Positions 52,737-64,000 of a DNA stretch of 64,000 bases are shown piece by piece (position 1 is the first letter of the stretch; each line of letters opens with the position of its first letter). This DNA comes from Liolophura sinensis. Taxonomy: Eukaryota > Mollusca > Polyplacophora > Chitonida > Chitonidae. The notes beneath the pieces were generated by a model. The model worked only from the letters and a program-made list of their open reading frames with translations, did no database searches and was not told the origin of the DNA. The stretch spans positions 15,187,386 through 15,251,385 of the forward strand of contig NC_088306.1 in assembly GCF_032854445.1 (NCBI RefSeq), given 5' to 3'. The translations under genes were made by a program, and so were the position numbers.

Positions 52737-55269
52737 ACAAAATATCAACATATATGTAGATTTGATTCAGATGTTAGGTTTTTAAGGGAGTGGCTGGTTT
52801 ATTGACACGTTGCCAAAGCTCATATATCTTTGCCTTCATTGTTCCTACATAAATATATACACACGTGTATATTTAGAGCTGATATAATGGGAGACAAGTA
52901 GTACACATAGAGGGTCCTCAATTGCCTAGCCGTCTGCGTGAGTTGTTCTGGGAGTCCATTGTAATACATGTACCTCGATCGATCTATGTTCGTAAAGTCG
53001 CGTGTTCGAATCTAACTCTCGCTGAATCAACTGTGTCTTTATGTCAGGAGGTCTATTTGTCAGGTAGGCCTACAAATGTATGGTACGTCAGGTGTAATAT
53101 ATTTTTTTTCAGGGGCTGTGCATCTCACAAACCTACCTGTTCTCATATCATACAAGCAAAATAAATCTTGAAAACTGCACTAAAAGGCTCACCCAATAAT
53201 GTAAAAATTCTAAATATACACAAAAAAATTGTGTATAATAAGGCCTTAATTAATGTTGTCACGGAACGTTATAAAATGTTATTTCGTGACAAAATGCTCA
53301 GACCCTATTCAGTGGGTAGAGTAATATCCACGTATTTCTTTTAATTATAGCGTTGCAAACTTACTTACAGTACCGGTACTTGCACTTTAAGCGCGATGTA
53401 ATAATTTGAGAAAGCTGCAAGCCCCTATCTTCGCCTAAGTCTACCCAGAAAAAGAGTGCGGTAAACCAGGATTGTATGTGTTGAATATCAGCGAATAAAA
53501 CCACCGACATGAAAGGAAATCTATTTTCTTACAACGCGATTGTTTCTTAATCACTATTTTAGAAGTTGGTTAGTCTTTCCATTCAAGGGAAACTACTCCG
53601 TGAACCAAAATCGTGATATTCGACACTTCATGTGATATTTTCGGCGGTATTTGACGAAAAAACCGAGTTTCTGTCAGCACACATCTGCACGTGTTTTCAT
53701 TTGACAGAGTCACACCAACATATTTTGTGTATTGCGAGTGTTTGTCTCCCCACCTGTGCTGAAAATCATTATTTCCAAAGTTTAAAGACTGTTGGAATTT
53801 ATACGAAACTAGCACAATAGCTCCTAAGAAGCTTATTTCAGGCGCCATATTTGTTTATTTTTGGCAGACGAACAGTGTGACTGTCACCTTTTTCGCGCGG
53901 TCTAGGCAGCAATTTGTGAGGCTGACAACAGGCACGAAGTACTCAGAGAAAAAAGTATTCCAGGTGCATTTTCAAACGCATAAAAATTTTACGTCAGTTT
54001 TGAGTGTGAAAGATTTTGCATGGCAGGAATTTTGACACGGCGTTGTTGTTGTTCTGCTTGTCTCGGGCTGCCTCCATGCTCAGATCTACATGTACTCTCT
54101 ATTTAACTCTTGCATGGTGTTGAATTATGCTGACCCTTTTGTTGTTCGGTGAGCCCCTTCTCACATGTTCATTTTGAAAAGCTGGTTCCTCTATGAATTA
54201 ACGTTATTACCACGTAACAGCAACGTGCGATTTGCAAAGTTGAGGTTGATGTCACATGGTATGATGGTAGAGTGATGTTAAGTCATTGATAAATCTGCTT
54301 TTCACAACGAAGATCTCGAAGTCGTGTCAGCTAACCACATGTGGCTGTTTCAACTCTTCTGTTAGCAGACTTTCACGCCAGGTCCTATATAAAATCCTTT
54401 CTATACGATGTCTGTAGTCCAGAACTGTGGCTGTGCACATACAATACCCCATGTTTATTCCCCTTGGCAATGGCGAATCAGCCATGAATTCACACAGTCA
54501 TCATTGAAGCAGTAGCCATTTTGACTTCACCACAGTTATGGATCTTGACAAAGTTGTTTCTGGACAGTGCATGCACATTTGAAAAGCAGAGTGTAAGGGC
54601 TGATTTGTTTTGAAACAGTTTACGTGACAGGGCCTGAATTTTGACGTGTATCCACTGATTTATAGGCCTAAAAAATTTATTGCACCACTCCCTATTTATG
54701 AGAATTAAACTTGATTCTTGTGTTTCGATATTGAAAATCTTATAAATTCCAAACTTAAAAAATACTGTTGAAATTGTTATGTGATGTGTCCTCTATTGTA
54801 CAACAATGATGTATACATTACCACCTGTGACTCCGCTGTCATTTTGATATGTTGTGCTGTTGCGGTATGAATTGTTATACTGATTGGTTACAATGCTAAG
54901 CTTTCAATCAATTGTAGCTCGGCTTTCTTTTAAGTTTGCGAGCACAAGCTATGCTACCCTGACCACGGATCAGGCAAATTTCCAAATAGCTATTGAACGG
55001 GAGCACATGGATGTGGTTGTATCTCCATCAATGGCTAAAAAATCTGCATCTCCAAAAAATCTGTTGGTGGGCAGAATGAGAAGATTGAGAAGATTCATTC
55101 TGCCCCTAAGACAAAAATGTAAATTGGCGTGGCCTAATGTCTATACTTTTGTCATTTTACTGTTTGACAGATGGAGGCAATAAACTTTGGCTGGGGTCTC
55201 TTCATTAACAGCAGTCATGTTTAGCTAAGTAGATTCTGATTGGCTGTCAAGTCCTGAACACTTTGTGTC
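52737..55269. other. Intergenic or upstream region, no assigned element
   Basis: Contains open frames at 53570-53848 (minus) and 54884-55183 (plus) with no recognisable domain. The sequence upstream of 55270 probably holds the promoter or 5' UTR of the plus-strand gene, but no signal can be placed. Confidence 0.4.
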
Positions 55270-55401
55270 ATGGAGGAGTCCAAGGGTGCTGATGAAGGGG
55301 AGCAACTCTTGCTGGTGGATACAACAGACCTGCAGCTGAACCAGCCAGACATGGAGAAGGTGCGTCATGACCGCATGGATCGCAACAGGCACCTAATGAG
55401 T
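55270..55401 (+). CDS. Unidentified gene, exon A (candidate start exon)
   Basis: ATG at 55270 opens 44 codons ending exactly at donor AGT|GTAAGT (55402). The peptide is acidic then basic: MEESKGADEGEQLLLVDTTD, then DMEKVRHDRMDRNRHLMS. No signal peptide or membrane segment is seen. Codon use is more balanced than in the surrounding AT-rich DNA, which supports real coding sequence. The Met is the natural start because it precedes the charged coding stretch, but a 5' exon cannot be excluded. I do not recognise the family. Confidence 0.65.
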
Positions 55402-55455
55402 GTAAGTATTGATTATTGTTGTATTGATCATCCATCCACCTGGGGCAAATAACGA

Positions 55456-55690
55456 CTTTGGTGGTGGCCTAATGAATGGAGCGTCCACCTTGAAGTCGAG
55501 AGGCCTGGGATCAAACCCGGGTGAAGTTATACCAAAGACTTTCAAAATGGTACTTGCTGCTTCACTTGGTGCTCAGCACTGAGAAGGTAGAGCAAGAAAA
55601 GGGACAGTTTGGACCGGTGTAAGTGTAATGTAACTGAGTGGGATGTCATGTCTGTTGTCTCCAGCATTATACTTGTGTGGTGGCAGCAAT
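55456..55690 (+). mobile_element. SINE family 3 copy (tRNA-derived head)
   Basis: Head GTGGCCTAATGAATGGAGCG (box A-like) and GGGATCAAACCCGGGTGAAG (box B), followed by non-tRNA sequence with TTGGTGCTCAGCACTGAGAA and no mature tRNA 3' stem. Related to the fragment at 43230. Located in the intron after exon A. Confidence 0.7.
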
Positions 55691-55817
55691 TTGGCGACAT
55701 GGACCCGCCCTGCCACAAGAAGAAACAGTATGTATGCACACATATTTTGACATACACAACATACGTACACAAAATGTCTTGAGAACCACAGTGTAGTGGC
55801 CTTAACACCCTTTTCAT

Positions 55818-56090
55818 TTATTTATTTATTTGATTGATGTTTTTACGCTGGACTCTATTACGTGCGAATATTTCACTTATATGACGGTGGCTAGTATTAT
55901 GGTTTGAGTAAACCAGACAGAGCCTGAGTGAAACCACAACCATCTGCAGGTTGCTGACAGACCTTTCCACATACGATTGGAGAGGAAGCCAGCATGAGCT
56001 AGACTTGAACTCACATCGAACGCATTGGTGAGAGGCTCCTGAGTCATTACTCTCTGCTGGCGCGTTAACCACCTCAATCATGGAGGCCTG
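55818..56090 (-). mobile_element. SINE family 1, near full-length
   Basis: Tail TTTATTTATTTATTTGATTG, body with a 12-base insertion after the GGACTC segment, and a head ending CACCTCAATCATGGAGGCC. In the intron between exons A and B, antisense to the gene. Confidence 0.88.
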
Positions 56091-56442
56091 TCGCTTTTCG
56101 TACTTCTTAACATTGTTGTATATTGAAATAAATATACATTTTGTCATTTATTTTACTGGAAAAAAAACATCCTATCATATTTTATATTGTATTATGTAAT
56201 ATACCCAGAAGAAAACTGATATGCACCACAATCCGTCGTATGATACTTGAATCTTCACTGGCCAAGCAGTTAAACTGATTTTTAAAAATCCTGAAAAATA
56301 AAGATGTTGAAAGCATGTGAATCATTATTTGTTATGTTGATATTTCTAAATAAGTTCAGATATAGTGGATTAAATATGTATTAGGTATAAATGTACATAA
56401 ATATTTATTTTTGTTTTCATGCATGTACATTTCAATTTGCAG

Positions 56443-56481
56443 GCAGTGAATCCATCAGTTGCAAACCAAGTTCTTCCCACT
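56443..56481 (+). CDS. Unidentified gene, exon B (39-bp microexon)
   Basis: Acceptor TTCAATTTGCAG and donor ACT|GTGAGTATAC frame exactly 13 codons, AVNPSVANQVLPT. Phase 0 on both sides, matching exon A and exon C. Skipping it would keep the frame, so it could be alternatively included. Short exons are easily mis-called; support is the pair of good splice sites and frame agreement. Confidence 0.55.
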
Positions 56482-57448
56482 GTGAGTATACTTGTGCCTT
56501 TACTATGAAGTTGTTTTCCTGAACATGTTAATTGACATTGTTTTCATGAAACACAAAAATCTCATAAATGAACATTGTAAATGTTCAGTGATGAAGTTAA
56601 TAATACAGAAGGTATAAAGAAATTTTCTTTTTTTTTTTGGGGGGGTAATATTTGCTATCTTTTAATTACCGTGCCAGTTAGTGCATACTTTCGTCAACAG
56701 TCTTGTAGGGCCTTTAGGTATAAGATTAGTGCTCGCAACTGATTTCAAAAGTCTTACCTTTTGAAGCCATTTTCACCTGTAAGATGAACTCTTAGACCTT
56801 GTTTGAATCAACATGTTAGCACATGTACAAAATTCAGTACATGTCATGAATCCTTTAAAGCAGGATGAGAACATGTGTGCGTTCAGCACATGTTTATTGG
56901 ATGGTTTCTCAGTTACTTTGCATGTTTTTGATGGGATGACTTTGATAGGATGACATTCCAGACTGGAAGCTGCTGTTGGTGTTGTCTTCATTTGTTTGTA
57001 TGATCGTGTTATGTTTTCTGTTTGGTGACAAAGACATCTTTGTATTGAGGTGATACAAATACAGTTATATAAATTTTCTGATCTCAGGTTTCTGTTCATA
57101 ATTTGAAGACTTGTTTCAAATTTAATATGGTACACATTATGTTAAAACACTTGGACAACAGTTGTCATAAGGATGTATCAATGATGTTGATGATCATTTT
57201 GAGTGTTTTCTTTAAACGAGTTAATTCAGCTACTTAAATACTGTAAATAATAGTGAATTTTGAAAGAAATCAGACATTAATAGTCTAGTTTCTGGATCTA
57301 GTTACATGTAGTTGTTTACTCCTGTATGTTTGGTCTTGAAAGTAAATATGCGAAGAAATCATTAAATTTGATCAGAGTCATTAACAGATAGGCATGTTTA
57401 TATGATTTGCCAGCTGGCAATATTTAGTGTGTCTTTCCTGTGTTCTAG

Positions 57449-57521
57449 CAAGAGCTTGTTCAACATCATGTCTTTCAGACAAATGTACAAATGCTGAAAG
57501 CCTGTGTTCAGTGTATCATTA
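57449..57521 (+). CDS. Unidentified gene, exon C
   Basis: Acceptor TTTCCTGTGTTCTAG and donor A|GTAAGTG. Phase 0 in, phase 1 out, 24 codons: QELVQHHVFQTNVQMLKACV, then QCII. The sequence looks amphipathic/helical, possibly the start of a coiled coil. No family was recognised. Confidence 0.6.
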
Positions 57522-58362
57522 GTAAGTGTACAACACTCAGAACATTCCTGTAGTGACTAAATTTGTCATCCTGTCTCCTGTATATGAATGTTTTTGTCCT
57601 TTTGTAATGATAAACTTGGCTGCGAACAATTCATGATTGGAAATAGGTCTGCTTGGGTCGAGATATTATACCTTTTTACCTGGCATGATATCAAAGATTT
57701 TCTTATTAATTGACGTCACAACTGTATAGTTTTCAGTCGAGATAATCCGTGTATTCGAGATAATACATGTATGTGCCTCGAGCTAGACACCCTGTCAGTC
57801 TTTGAAGAGGCTAATCTGGAGGTTTTTTGCAAAAAATCCATGTTCACTTTTATTGAATTGTATTTTTTTACATTTACAAAGAATTCATGTATCTCAGATG
57901 ATTGTCTTTCAGAAAATATCATACCTCTTATGATGTGACCTGCTTTAAAAATGACTGAGTTTGAATGGTAACACATGCATAGACGAGAGTGATATTTTGT
58001 GATAGGTGATTATTTGGGTTATTCTAAAATGAAAACAAATTTATTAGGTTACATTAATAGATTGCATGGATCATCAGTTGCTAATCAATTTTTTTGTACC
58101 AAAAGTCTCCGGTATATGACATCTTTAACATGTAAAACATGGATGATATTTGGATTTTGTCGTAACCTTCATGTCTCTTATTGGTCATGTTGACTTGATT
58201 TAGTTGTAGCTAGCAAAGTCAGTAGCAAGTGTAATTAATCATGAAACAAGGTTAGCCGTCTTGATTTGCTTTTTGGGGAAGTAACTTTACTGAAACCATC
58301 CTTTGAACAAGATGGAGTGTTTTGTCGACATGTTCTTGTGCTTAAACTTTACTCTACAAAAT

Positions 58363-58612
58363 GTTAGTTAGCGCGCTAGCGCAGCGCAATGACCCAGGAG
58401 TCTCTCACCAATGCGGTCACTGTGAGTTCAAGTCCAGCTCATGCTGGCTTCCTCTCCGGCCGCACATGGGAAGGTCTGCCAGCAACCTGCGGATGGTCGT
58501 GGGTTTCCCCCAGGCTCTGCCTGGTTTCCACCCACCATAATGCTGGTCACTGTCGTATAAGTGAAATATTCTTGAGAGCGGCGTAAAACACCAATCAAAT
58601 AAATAAATAAAT
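58363..58612 (+). mobile_element. SINE family 1, almost full-length, perfect duplication
   Basis: 12-bp duplication ACTCTACAAAAT at 58351-58362 and 58613-58624. The first ~15 bases of the head are missing (starts GTTAGTTAGCGCGCTAGCGC); the rest is complete. Confidence 0.94.
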
Positions 58613-58712
58613 ACTCTACAAAATATATCACTATAAACATTATGAAACTTTCCTGTCATGTCAAAGTTATTATTAATTTTTTTATTTGTGTAAGCATACA
58701 TGTAATTTTTTG

Positions 58713-58790
58713 GCTGGTTTCCTCCCGTCATAATGCTGACTGCCGTCATTTAAGTGAAATATTCTTGAGTGTGGTGTAAAACAATAATCA
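58713..58790 (+). mobile_element. SINE family 1 3'-half fragment
   Basis: From CTGGTTTCCTCCCGTCATAA to TGTAAAACAATAATCAAATG. Confidence 0.8.
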
Positions 58791-58805
58791 AATGAATAAT
58801 AATAA

Positions 58806-58928
58806 GGTCTATCAGCAACCTGCGGATGGTCGTGGGTTTACCCCCGGGTTGTCCCCGCATTCCTCCTACCATCATGCTGGCCGCCGTCGTATAAGTGAAA
58901 TATTCTTGAGTATGGCGTAAAACACTTT
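58806..58928 (+). mobile_element. SINE family 1 copy, truncated at both ends
   Basis: AAGGTCTATCAGCAACCTGC to GAGTATGGCGTAAAACAC. Same orientation as the two copies just upstream, forming a SINE cluster. Confidence 0.82.
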
Positions 58929-58977
58929 TTACAATTTTTGGCATAAACCCAAAAGGTAATCTGAATTAACTGTGATT

Positions 58978-59200
58978 ACCGTAATTCTTCAACCTTCTAC
59001 CAGATGGAAGAGCAACTTTGAGTGCAATTTATGCACATTTTTAAGTTGATTTTGGAGACAAGACTACTTTGGTTGGAATGGCCAGTTTCAGGGTTTTGCA
59101 AAAAGAGTATAATTTTATCAGTCAACGCAGAATAATGCCTTCAGAATATGCTTGTATACACGTCTTGAAAACATGTGAAAAGGTTGATGAATTACAGTAA
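58978..59200. mobile_element. MITE family A, complete copy
   Basis: Inverted ends ACCGTAATTCTTCAACCTTC and AGGTTGATGAATTACAGT. About 220 bp, non-coding, interior GATTTTGGAGACAAGACTAC. Confidence 0.88.
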
Positions 59201-59342
59201 TGATCATGTCACCATATCGAAACAACTTCTTCAGCTTCTTAGTTCAATGTACTCCAAATGAACATTGTATTGGAGTTTGTGTAGAGTAAACCATAATGAT
59301 GCAAGCAGCTGAATTCTGAAGATTTTCTGTGAAATGTAATGG

Positions 59343-59383
59343 TTGGGAGGGTGGGGGGGAGGGGGCGAGGGGGCGGGGGGAGA
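59343..59383 (+). other. G-rich tract with quadruplex potential
   Basis: Six or more G runs of three to six bases in about 40 bp (GGGAGGGTGGGGGGAGGGGG, CGAGGGGGCGGGGGGAG). It would satisfy the G3+N1-7 pattern on the plus strand. Confidence 0.7.
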
Positions 59384-59492
59384 TGCACTAATGAAGTTGT
59401 GCAGAGACCGTGTTAGGGTTTATTACAGAAGGTGTAAGATATTGGCAGAAAGCTGTTGGCTGGAGGGCTGAATCGATACCCGCCAGCCACAG

Positions 59493-59683
59493 TTTGTTAC
59501 ATTTATGCGCCACTAATGAGAATTAGCCCCACAACGTACATACCAGGGGTCTTGTTGTCCTCCGGAATTTCACTACAGTCTGGTAGCAGCTGTCGTCCGT
59601 TATCGCCAAGACTTCAAGCTTTTGGGCACCGTGTCTTCTTCTGGCTATCAATAATGGACAACTTGGGCCGCACACTGATCATT
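59493..59683 (+). CDS. Weak candidate exon D of the unidentified gene
   Basis: A stop-free stretch of 63 codons that accepts the phase left by exon C and ends in a strong donor ATT|GTGAGTATT. Peptide begins CYIYAPLMRISPTTYIPGVL and ends IMDNLGRTLII. The acceptor (CCGCCAGCCACAG) has a poor pyrimidine tract, and no family is recognised. GC content is higher than in the flanks. It may instead be an alternative first exon starting at an internal ATG (MDNLGRTLII). Confidence 0.3.
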
Positions 59684-59796
59684 GTGAGTATTGACGCGAT
59701 GATTTAGTATGTGTATGCCTGTTCTTTAGCTGAAACTATTGACAAGAGCAAGTAGAACACTTTTAAAGATGTTCGGGCCAGCGTGTGACTTTATTT

Positions 59797-59842
59797 GGTT
59801 ATTTGATTGGTGTTTTATGCCCTACTCAAATCTTTCGCTTAT
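59797..59842 (-). mobile_element. SINE family 1 3'-end fragment
   Basis: TTATTTGATTGGTGTTTTAT followed by GCCCTACTCAAA. Confidence 0.65.
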
Positions 59843-61539
59843 TGACTATTGTTGAGATTATGTTCAAATGAAAGAAGGGAGTGTGGCTGTTGATTTAGAA
59901 TTATTGTTTGGTTTAATAGAGAGAGCTGTGTTATTTGCGTGTATATGTCATGTATACAGATGAGTTTTGCACTTGAAATGGACCTGTGAACATTAAATGT
60001 TTTTGTACATTTTGGTCTACCATTTCTTACCAAGAAGTTGATAAAAGTCTTGAAATCCTTAAAAGATCTTGAAAGTTTTTAAAAAAAGAGTTTTATTTTG
60101 GGATAATTTCTTAAAAGTACTTGATTTTTCAGTGTTCAATATCATATTACATCATGCTTGAAAATGATTCGTAAATACACTGTATGCTGCGGAAATAGTG
60201 TCCAATTATCTTTACACGAAGGATTCCACTTCAATTGAACGGTTCTTGAAAGTCCTTGGAAAATATGTTCTTTCTGGGTGTGAAGCTTGAAAATTGCATC
60301 AGATACCTTTAGCTCAAACAGAGATGATATGACAACTTGTTGTTTGACTTTACAACCAGTAAAAGTACTTTTGATGAGAGTAGAACCAAAATTGCTGTAA
60401 AACGGTCATTGGCTGATTTTTGTCTATTGGACATTGTCTATCAGAGCAATTTTTTCAGAGAATACTGGAGTTTTGAGATGGAACTCTCATTGTTTCTTTA
60501 AGTAAAAGTAAAAAATTATGTCCTGCTGTTTCATGTGTGATTTGAAAACTGTTAAGCAACTTCTGTTGATATCAATTCACGTTATCAGTCATCTGTCTCG
60601 AATGACACCTCTTCCCTCATGTTCACAAATGCTCAGCTCCTGACTTTTCTCCATCTTTTTTGTCTACTCTATAGAATATCTTTCAAACATCCTTATCATG
60701 GTGAATGTACACACAATCAAAAATGGTTGCCTGACATTTGTGACAGGTCACATGCTACAATAGGAAATTATTCTTTACCATTGAATAGCAAGAAAGAGTT
60801 TAAACTTGAAATTCCACTTGAAATGGATGGCAATCTTGAGGACTAAGTCCAATTCTTGTCTTCTCGACAAGAGTTAGATCTAGGACGAAATGACAAGAGT
60901 TAAATCTAGGATGAAATGTTCAAGATTCCCCTTTTTGCATTGTTCTTTGGGCCTTGGCCATGTTGGCATGCTCAGTGGCAATTAAGCTAATGTTGCTTAC
61001 ATAAGTTTGCTGAACACCCGCTAGCTGTCATCCAATATGACATGTGTCTGTCACATGTGGAAAAGTTGGTATTAATTAATACTGAAGGGATAATCGATAC
61101 ATTTCTCAGATTTGCCGTATTGTATACCTATATTTATGATACACATGTCGTCCATTAACCAGTTAGAAGACAGAGCTCTTATTCACTGATTTGGTTTAAT
61201 ACACAGTGAACATGTTTAAGATCCCATGAATATTCCCTTGTATATATTATTACCTCCAGGCATTGAAGAGCAGTGTTCAGCTTATTATTACACGTACATG
61301 ACTACAAGAATGACAGTATACTGGTAGTTTGTGTGTTTTAGACAAATGAGGTACCAACTTGTCTATTTGTGTATTTATAACTGTATTATACTGTGCTCAG
61401 TCTTTGGTGAACAGTTACTGGCTTAAAAACAATAGTCATAAGAATGACTAATACAGTCAATAGAATCCTGATAGATTCAGATATTTTTGAGAGTCAACAT
61501 TGTATTAGAGTTTTTCTATACTGTTAAGATTAGATCGTA
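59843..61539. other. No recognised element
   Basis: AT-rich sequence. An open frame at 60619-60846 follows a splice-acceptor-like CTACTCTATAG at about 60675 but has no recognisable domain and no matching donor. Confidence 0.4.
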
Positions 61540-61715
61540 AAGTTAGAAGGTTATTGCACTGACTTTGTAGGGTTCTGCTAGAAGGTCATTGCACTCACTT
61601 TGTAGGGTTCTGTTAGAAGGTTATTGCGCTCACTTTGTAGGGTTCTGCTAGAAGGTCATTGCACTCACTTTGTAGGAGAGTGTTAGACGGTCATTACACT
61701 CACTTTTGGGGGTTT
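61540..61715. repeat. Short tandem array, 35-bp unit (GTTAGAAGGTTATTGCACTC...)
   Basis: Five copies, each with (T/C)TAGAAGGT(T/C)ATTGC(A/G)CT and CACTTTGTAGGGTTCTG. The last copy is the most diverged. Confidence 0.9.
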
Positions 61716-61987
61716 TGCTCCAGTTACTGCATGTCTCTGCAAGGCTTGCAAAATCTAAAATAATCTGGTAGCCCTTAGGGCAGCCTACAGTGGAAATTTG
61801 GTCGCCCAGATTGTTTTCATTTAGCCTAACTAGATTTACAGTAGGTGTCTTTAGTAAATTCACTTTATATAGACATTTTCAACTTCCCAGATCCATGACA
61901 ACTGCAGTCAAGAAAATGTTTATGATTCAGATTACCATTTTGTTTCTAAGTGTACTGTTCACTGACTATGATGACTATTAAAACTGA

Positions 61988-62030
61988 TTTATTTGATTAA
62001 TGTTTTACGCAGCACTAAGAAGATTTGTCA
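61988..62030 (-). mobile_element. SINE family 1 3'-end fragment, decayed
   Basis: TTTATTTGATTAATGTTTTA followed by CGCAGCACTAAGAAGAT. Confidence 0.5.
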
Positions 62031-63089
62031 AGGACATAGGGCACTTGTACATTTTACCACACGTATGTAAGTTAGAATGGCCTACAGACTAGATCGGCAA
62101 GTGAGGTAATCTGGATGAACAGCTGCAATTGTTTCCCCTGTCATCATGCGGATACAAATAAAGTTTATTAGATATTCACTTCCTTTCAAATTCAGGCTAA
62201 AAATCTGGTAGCCCGACACAGACAGCATGCTTTCAATTTCGCGTAGCCCTAAGAAAATGTCTGGCTAGCGATTTCGCGAGCCCTGTCTCTGGAGTATCAG
62301 ATTGGCCTAATGATCATCTCACTAGTGGATTGTAAACTGTTTAATGACACCCCTTCTGACTTAATAGACGGTAATCATTCCTCACATGTACTTAATTTTA
62401 AGACTTAATCTTCATCTTAACTTATACAGCCTATTACTGAATTGGAACCTCGTTGAAGCCTCACAGGTTTAAGCAGTGTGTCATCATTGGCATAGCCTGT
62501 ATATAAAAGGAAAGTGAAACTGCTAGTACTTCAACATTTCCATATATTTTTGAACACTTAGGCAACAAAGATTTTGTTTTGGGTTGTAAGGGCGAGCTGA
62601 CTGAATGGGACAATGGAATAATAAATAAATTTCAGAAATCACGTTTGTATTTTATCCAGTTTCCATGTTTTTATGATTTTCCTGTTTTGCTAAGATTTCC
62701 GATCATGAAAATCATCTCTTCAGTAGGAAAAATTGTCAGGGTAATTCACATTTTCCACAAATTGGATGATTTTCATGTCCTTATTTTAATTTTCATATCC
62801 TCTGTGACACTGATTAAAGATATGATTGTTCCACTCATAATACAACAATTAATATTGGTGTGTTCTTAGTGTTATGTTATTGGCTTAATGTCGTAGAAGT
62901 TTTATTGGTCATTGTGCCTAACCACTTGAGTTGTACTTATAATTGCTCCACTCTTTTCTTTTATACTGCATGTGTAGTCTGTGAATGTTTCTGCTGAAGG
63001 CATTTAGTCAAAAATTTGGTAAGCTCCGAAATACAATTCATTTCCAAAGGCTGAGCCTGGATGATAGAAATGTTACCATTTTCACAATA
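62031..63089. other. No recognised element
   Basis: The open frame at 62579-62869 is AT-rich and shows no domain. Nothing else was recognised. Confidence 0.4.
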
Positions 63090-63312
63090 TTAATTTATTT
63101 GTTAGGTGTTTTATGCCATACCTAAGAATATTTTCACTTATACGATGTTGGCCAACATTATGGTGGGAAGAAACCAGGCGGAAACCCACAACCATGCGCA
63201 AGTTGGTGAAAGCTACGTGAAGGTTGGAGAGGAAGACAGAATGAGCTGGACTTGAACTCCCAGTGACTGCATTGGTGAGAGGCTGGCTAGCCACCTCGGT
63301 CACAGAGGCCCC
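63090..63312 (-). mobile_element. SINE family 1, near full-length, diverged
   Basis: TTAATTTATTTGTTAGGTGT, body GGCCAACATTATGGTGGGAA, GAGCTGGACTTGAACTCCCA, and a head ending CACAGAGGCCCC. Confidence 0.85.
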
Positions 63313-64000
63313 AATTTTCGTAGTGATTGATTCTCCAAATCACAATACATGTACATGTATGTACACTGTAAATGTTCATATTCTAAACAGTATGGAAGAG
63401 CAAAATATCACAGAGAAGCAAGACAAAAAACAAAAAAAAAAAAACAAGAAACAAAAAAAAAAAAAACTCACAAAGAAATAAAAAATAAAACTCAGCTGCA
63501 GCCTCATCTGCATTATGTGGAAATATTACTTTTTTTGTTGGGCTTGTAGGGCTTATGTCTCGCAGAATGGGAGAAATCAATTAGATGGAAAGTTTCCATT
63601 TTTTTCCCTCTGCATACATGTACAATCAGGCATTTTTTGTGAGAGGATAGTAACACAATAGTCGTGTGCAAAGATCTCTGTATTTCCACAGGATGCTGAT
63701 GGTCTTAGGCTTATTGTAATATGATGTACACGTATATTTTTTTCTTGGTCTGTACTGTTTTTCACCTATTAAAAGTTGAGTGTTTCATCACCAAATGTCA
63801 AATTTTTTGGGGAAATATTTGGGAATTTTAAATGTTTGTGAGCACAAATTCAGGCAGCGCATGAAATCCTTTTAAGTTCTCATCACTCTCTGTTGATGGT
63901 ATTATTAAGGTATGAATTGATATGGGGTACAATATAATTTAATGTCTTGTGACTTTTGTGTTAAATCCTTCCCAAAACGGAAAATTTATTTGATCTGCCA
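63313..64000. other. Right end, no recognised gene
   Basis: A-rich low-complexity stretch at 63423-63490. No exon with good splice sites was identified. Confidence 0.5.

Noticed and set aside
53570-53848. Minus-strand 92-codon open frame starting ATGGCGCC
   Set aside because: No recognisable domain; the only donor-like sequence is weak (GTGGGG).
54884-55183. Plus-strand 99-codon open frame
   Set aside because: No domain and no link to the exon at 55270; composition resembles the surrounding noncoding DNA.
60619-60846. Plus-strand 75-codon open frame with an upstream acceptor-like site
   Set aside because: No donor or family match, and it ends in a stop with no evidence of a terminal exon.

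Overview
This is animal nuclear DNA. Genes are split by GT-AG introns, base composition is AT-rich, and the window is crowded with tRNA-derived SINEs, MITE-like elements and minisatellites. The commonest SINE (about 29 copies or fragments) and a second tRNA-headed SINE look like families I associate with molluscs, so a mollusc or other lophotrochozoan is the best guess. This is inference, because no species-specific gene was found.

The left two thirds (1-41.4 kb) is one minus-strand gene, an orthologue of the PKA-like kinase PRKX (Pka-C3 type). Five coding exons can be joined in frame with proper splice sites: 41339-41141 (start codon and N-terminus), 10824-10656 (glycine loop, catalytic Lys), 3998-3735 (YRD and DFG), 2152-2033 (activation loop, APE) and 154-59. 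The C-terminal exons lie beyond the left edge. Intron 1 is about 30 kb and holds most of the repeats: minisatellites with 43, 39, 95, 24 and 53 bp units, a complete Tc1-like transposon with an apparently intact transposase (22.4-23.9 kb), a decayed Penelope-like retroelement with RT and GIY-YIG remnants (26.5-27.8 kb), a duplicated block near 25.3-26.5 kb, and many SINEs. Intron 2 holds a 23-bp minisatellite and a 179-bp tandem array (9.75-10.62 kb) that is a multiplied copy of the PRKX exon 2/intron 2 junction.

Around 41.4-42.4 kb lies the PRKX promoter region, relatively CpG-rich. A possible short first exon of a divergent gene (41849-41907, plus strand) sits there. From 42.4 to 55 kb I see mainly SINEs, MITEs, a 39-bp minisatellite cut by a SINE (48.2-49.1 kb) and a long AT microsatellite (50.16-50.25 kb).

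From 55.27 kb rightwards a plus-strand gene of unknown identity is supported by three small exons with good splice sites and compatible phases (55270-55401, 56443-56481, 57449-57521). A weaker fourth candidate is at 59493-59683. The remainder is intronic or intergenic DNA with SINEs, one complete MITE, a G-rich tract and a short 35-bp tandem repeat.

Limits: all calls come from reading the sequence. Family names rest on remembered motifs, no search was run, and boundaries of decayed repeats are approximate.
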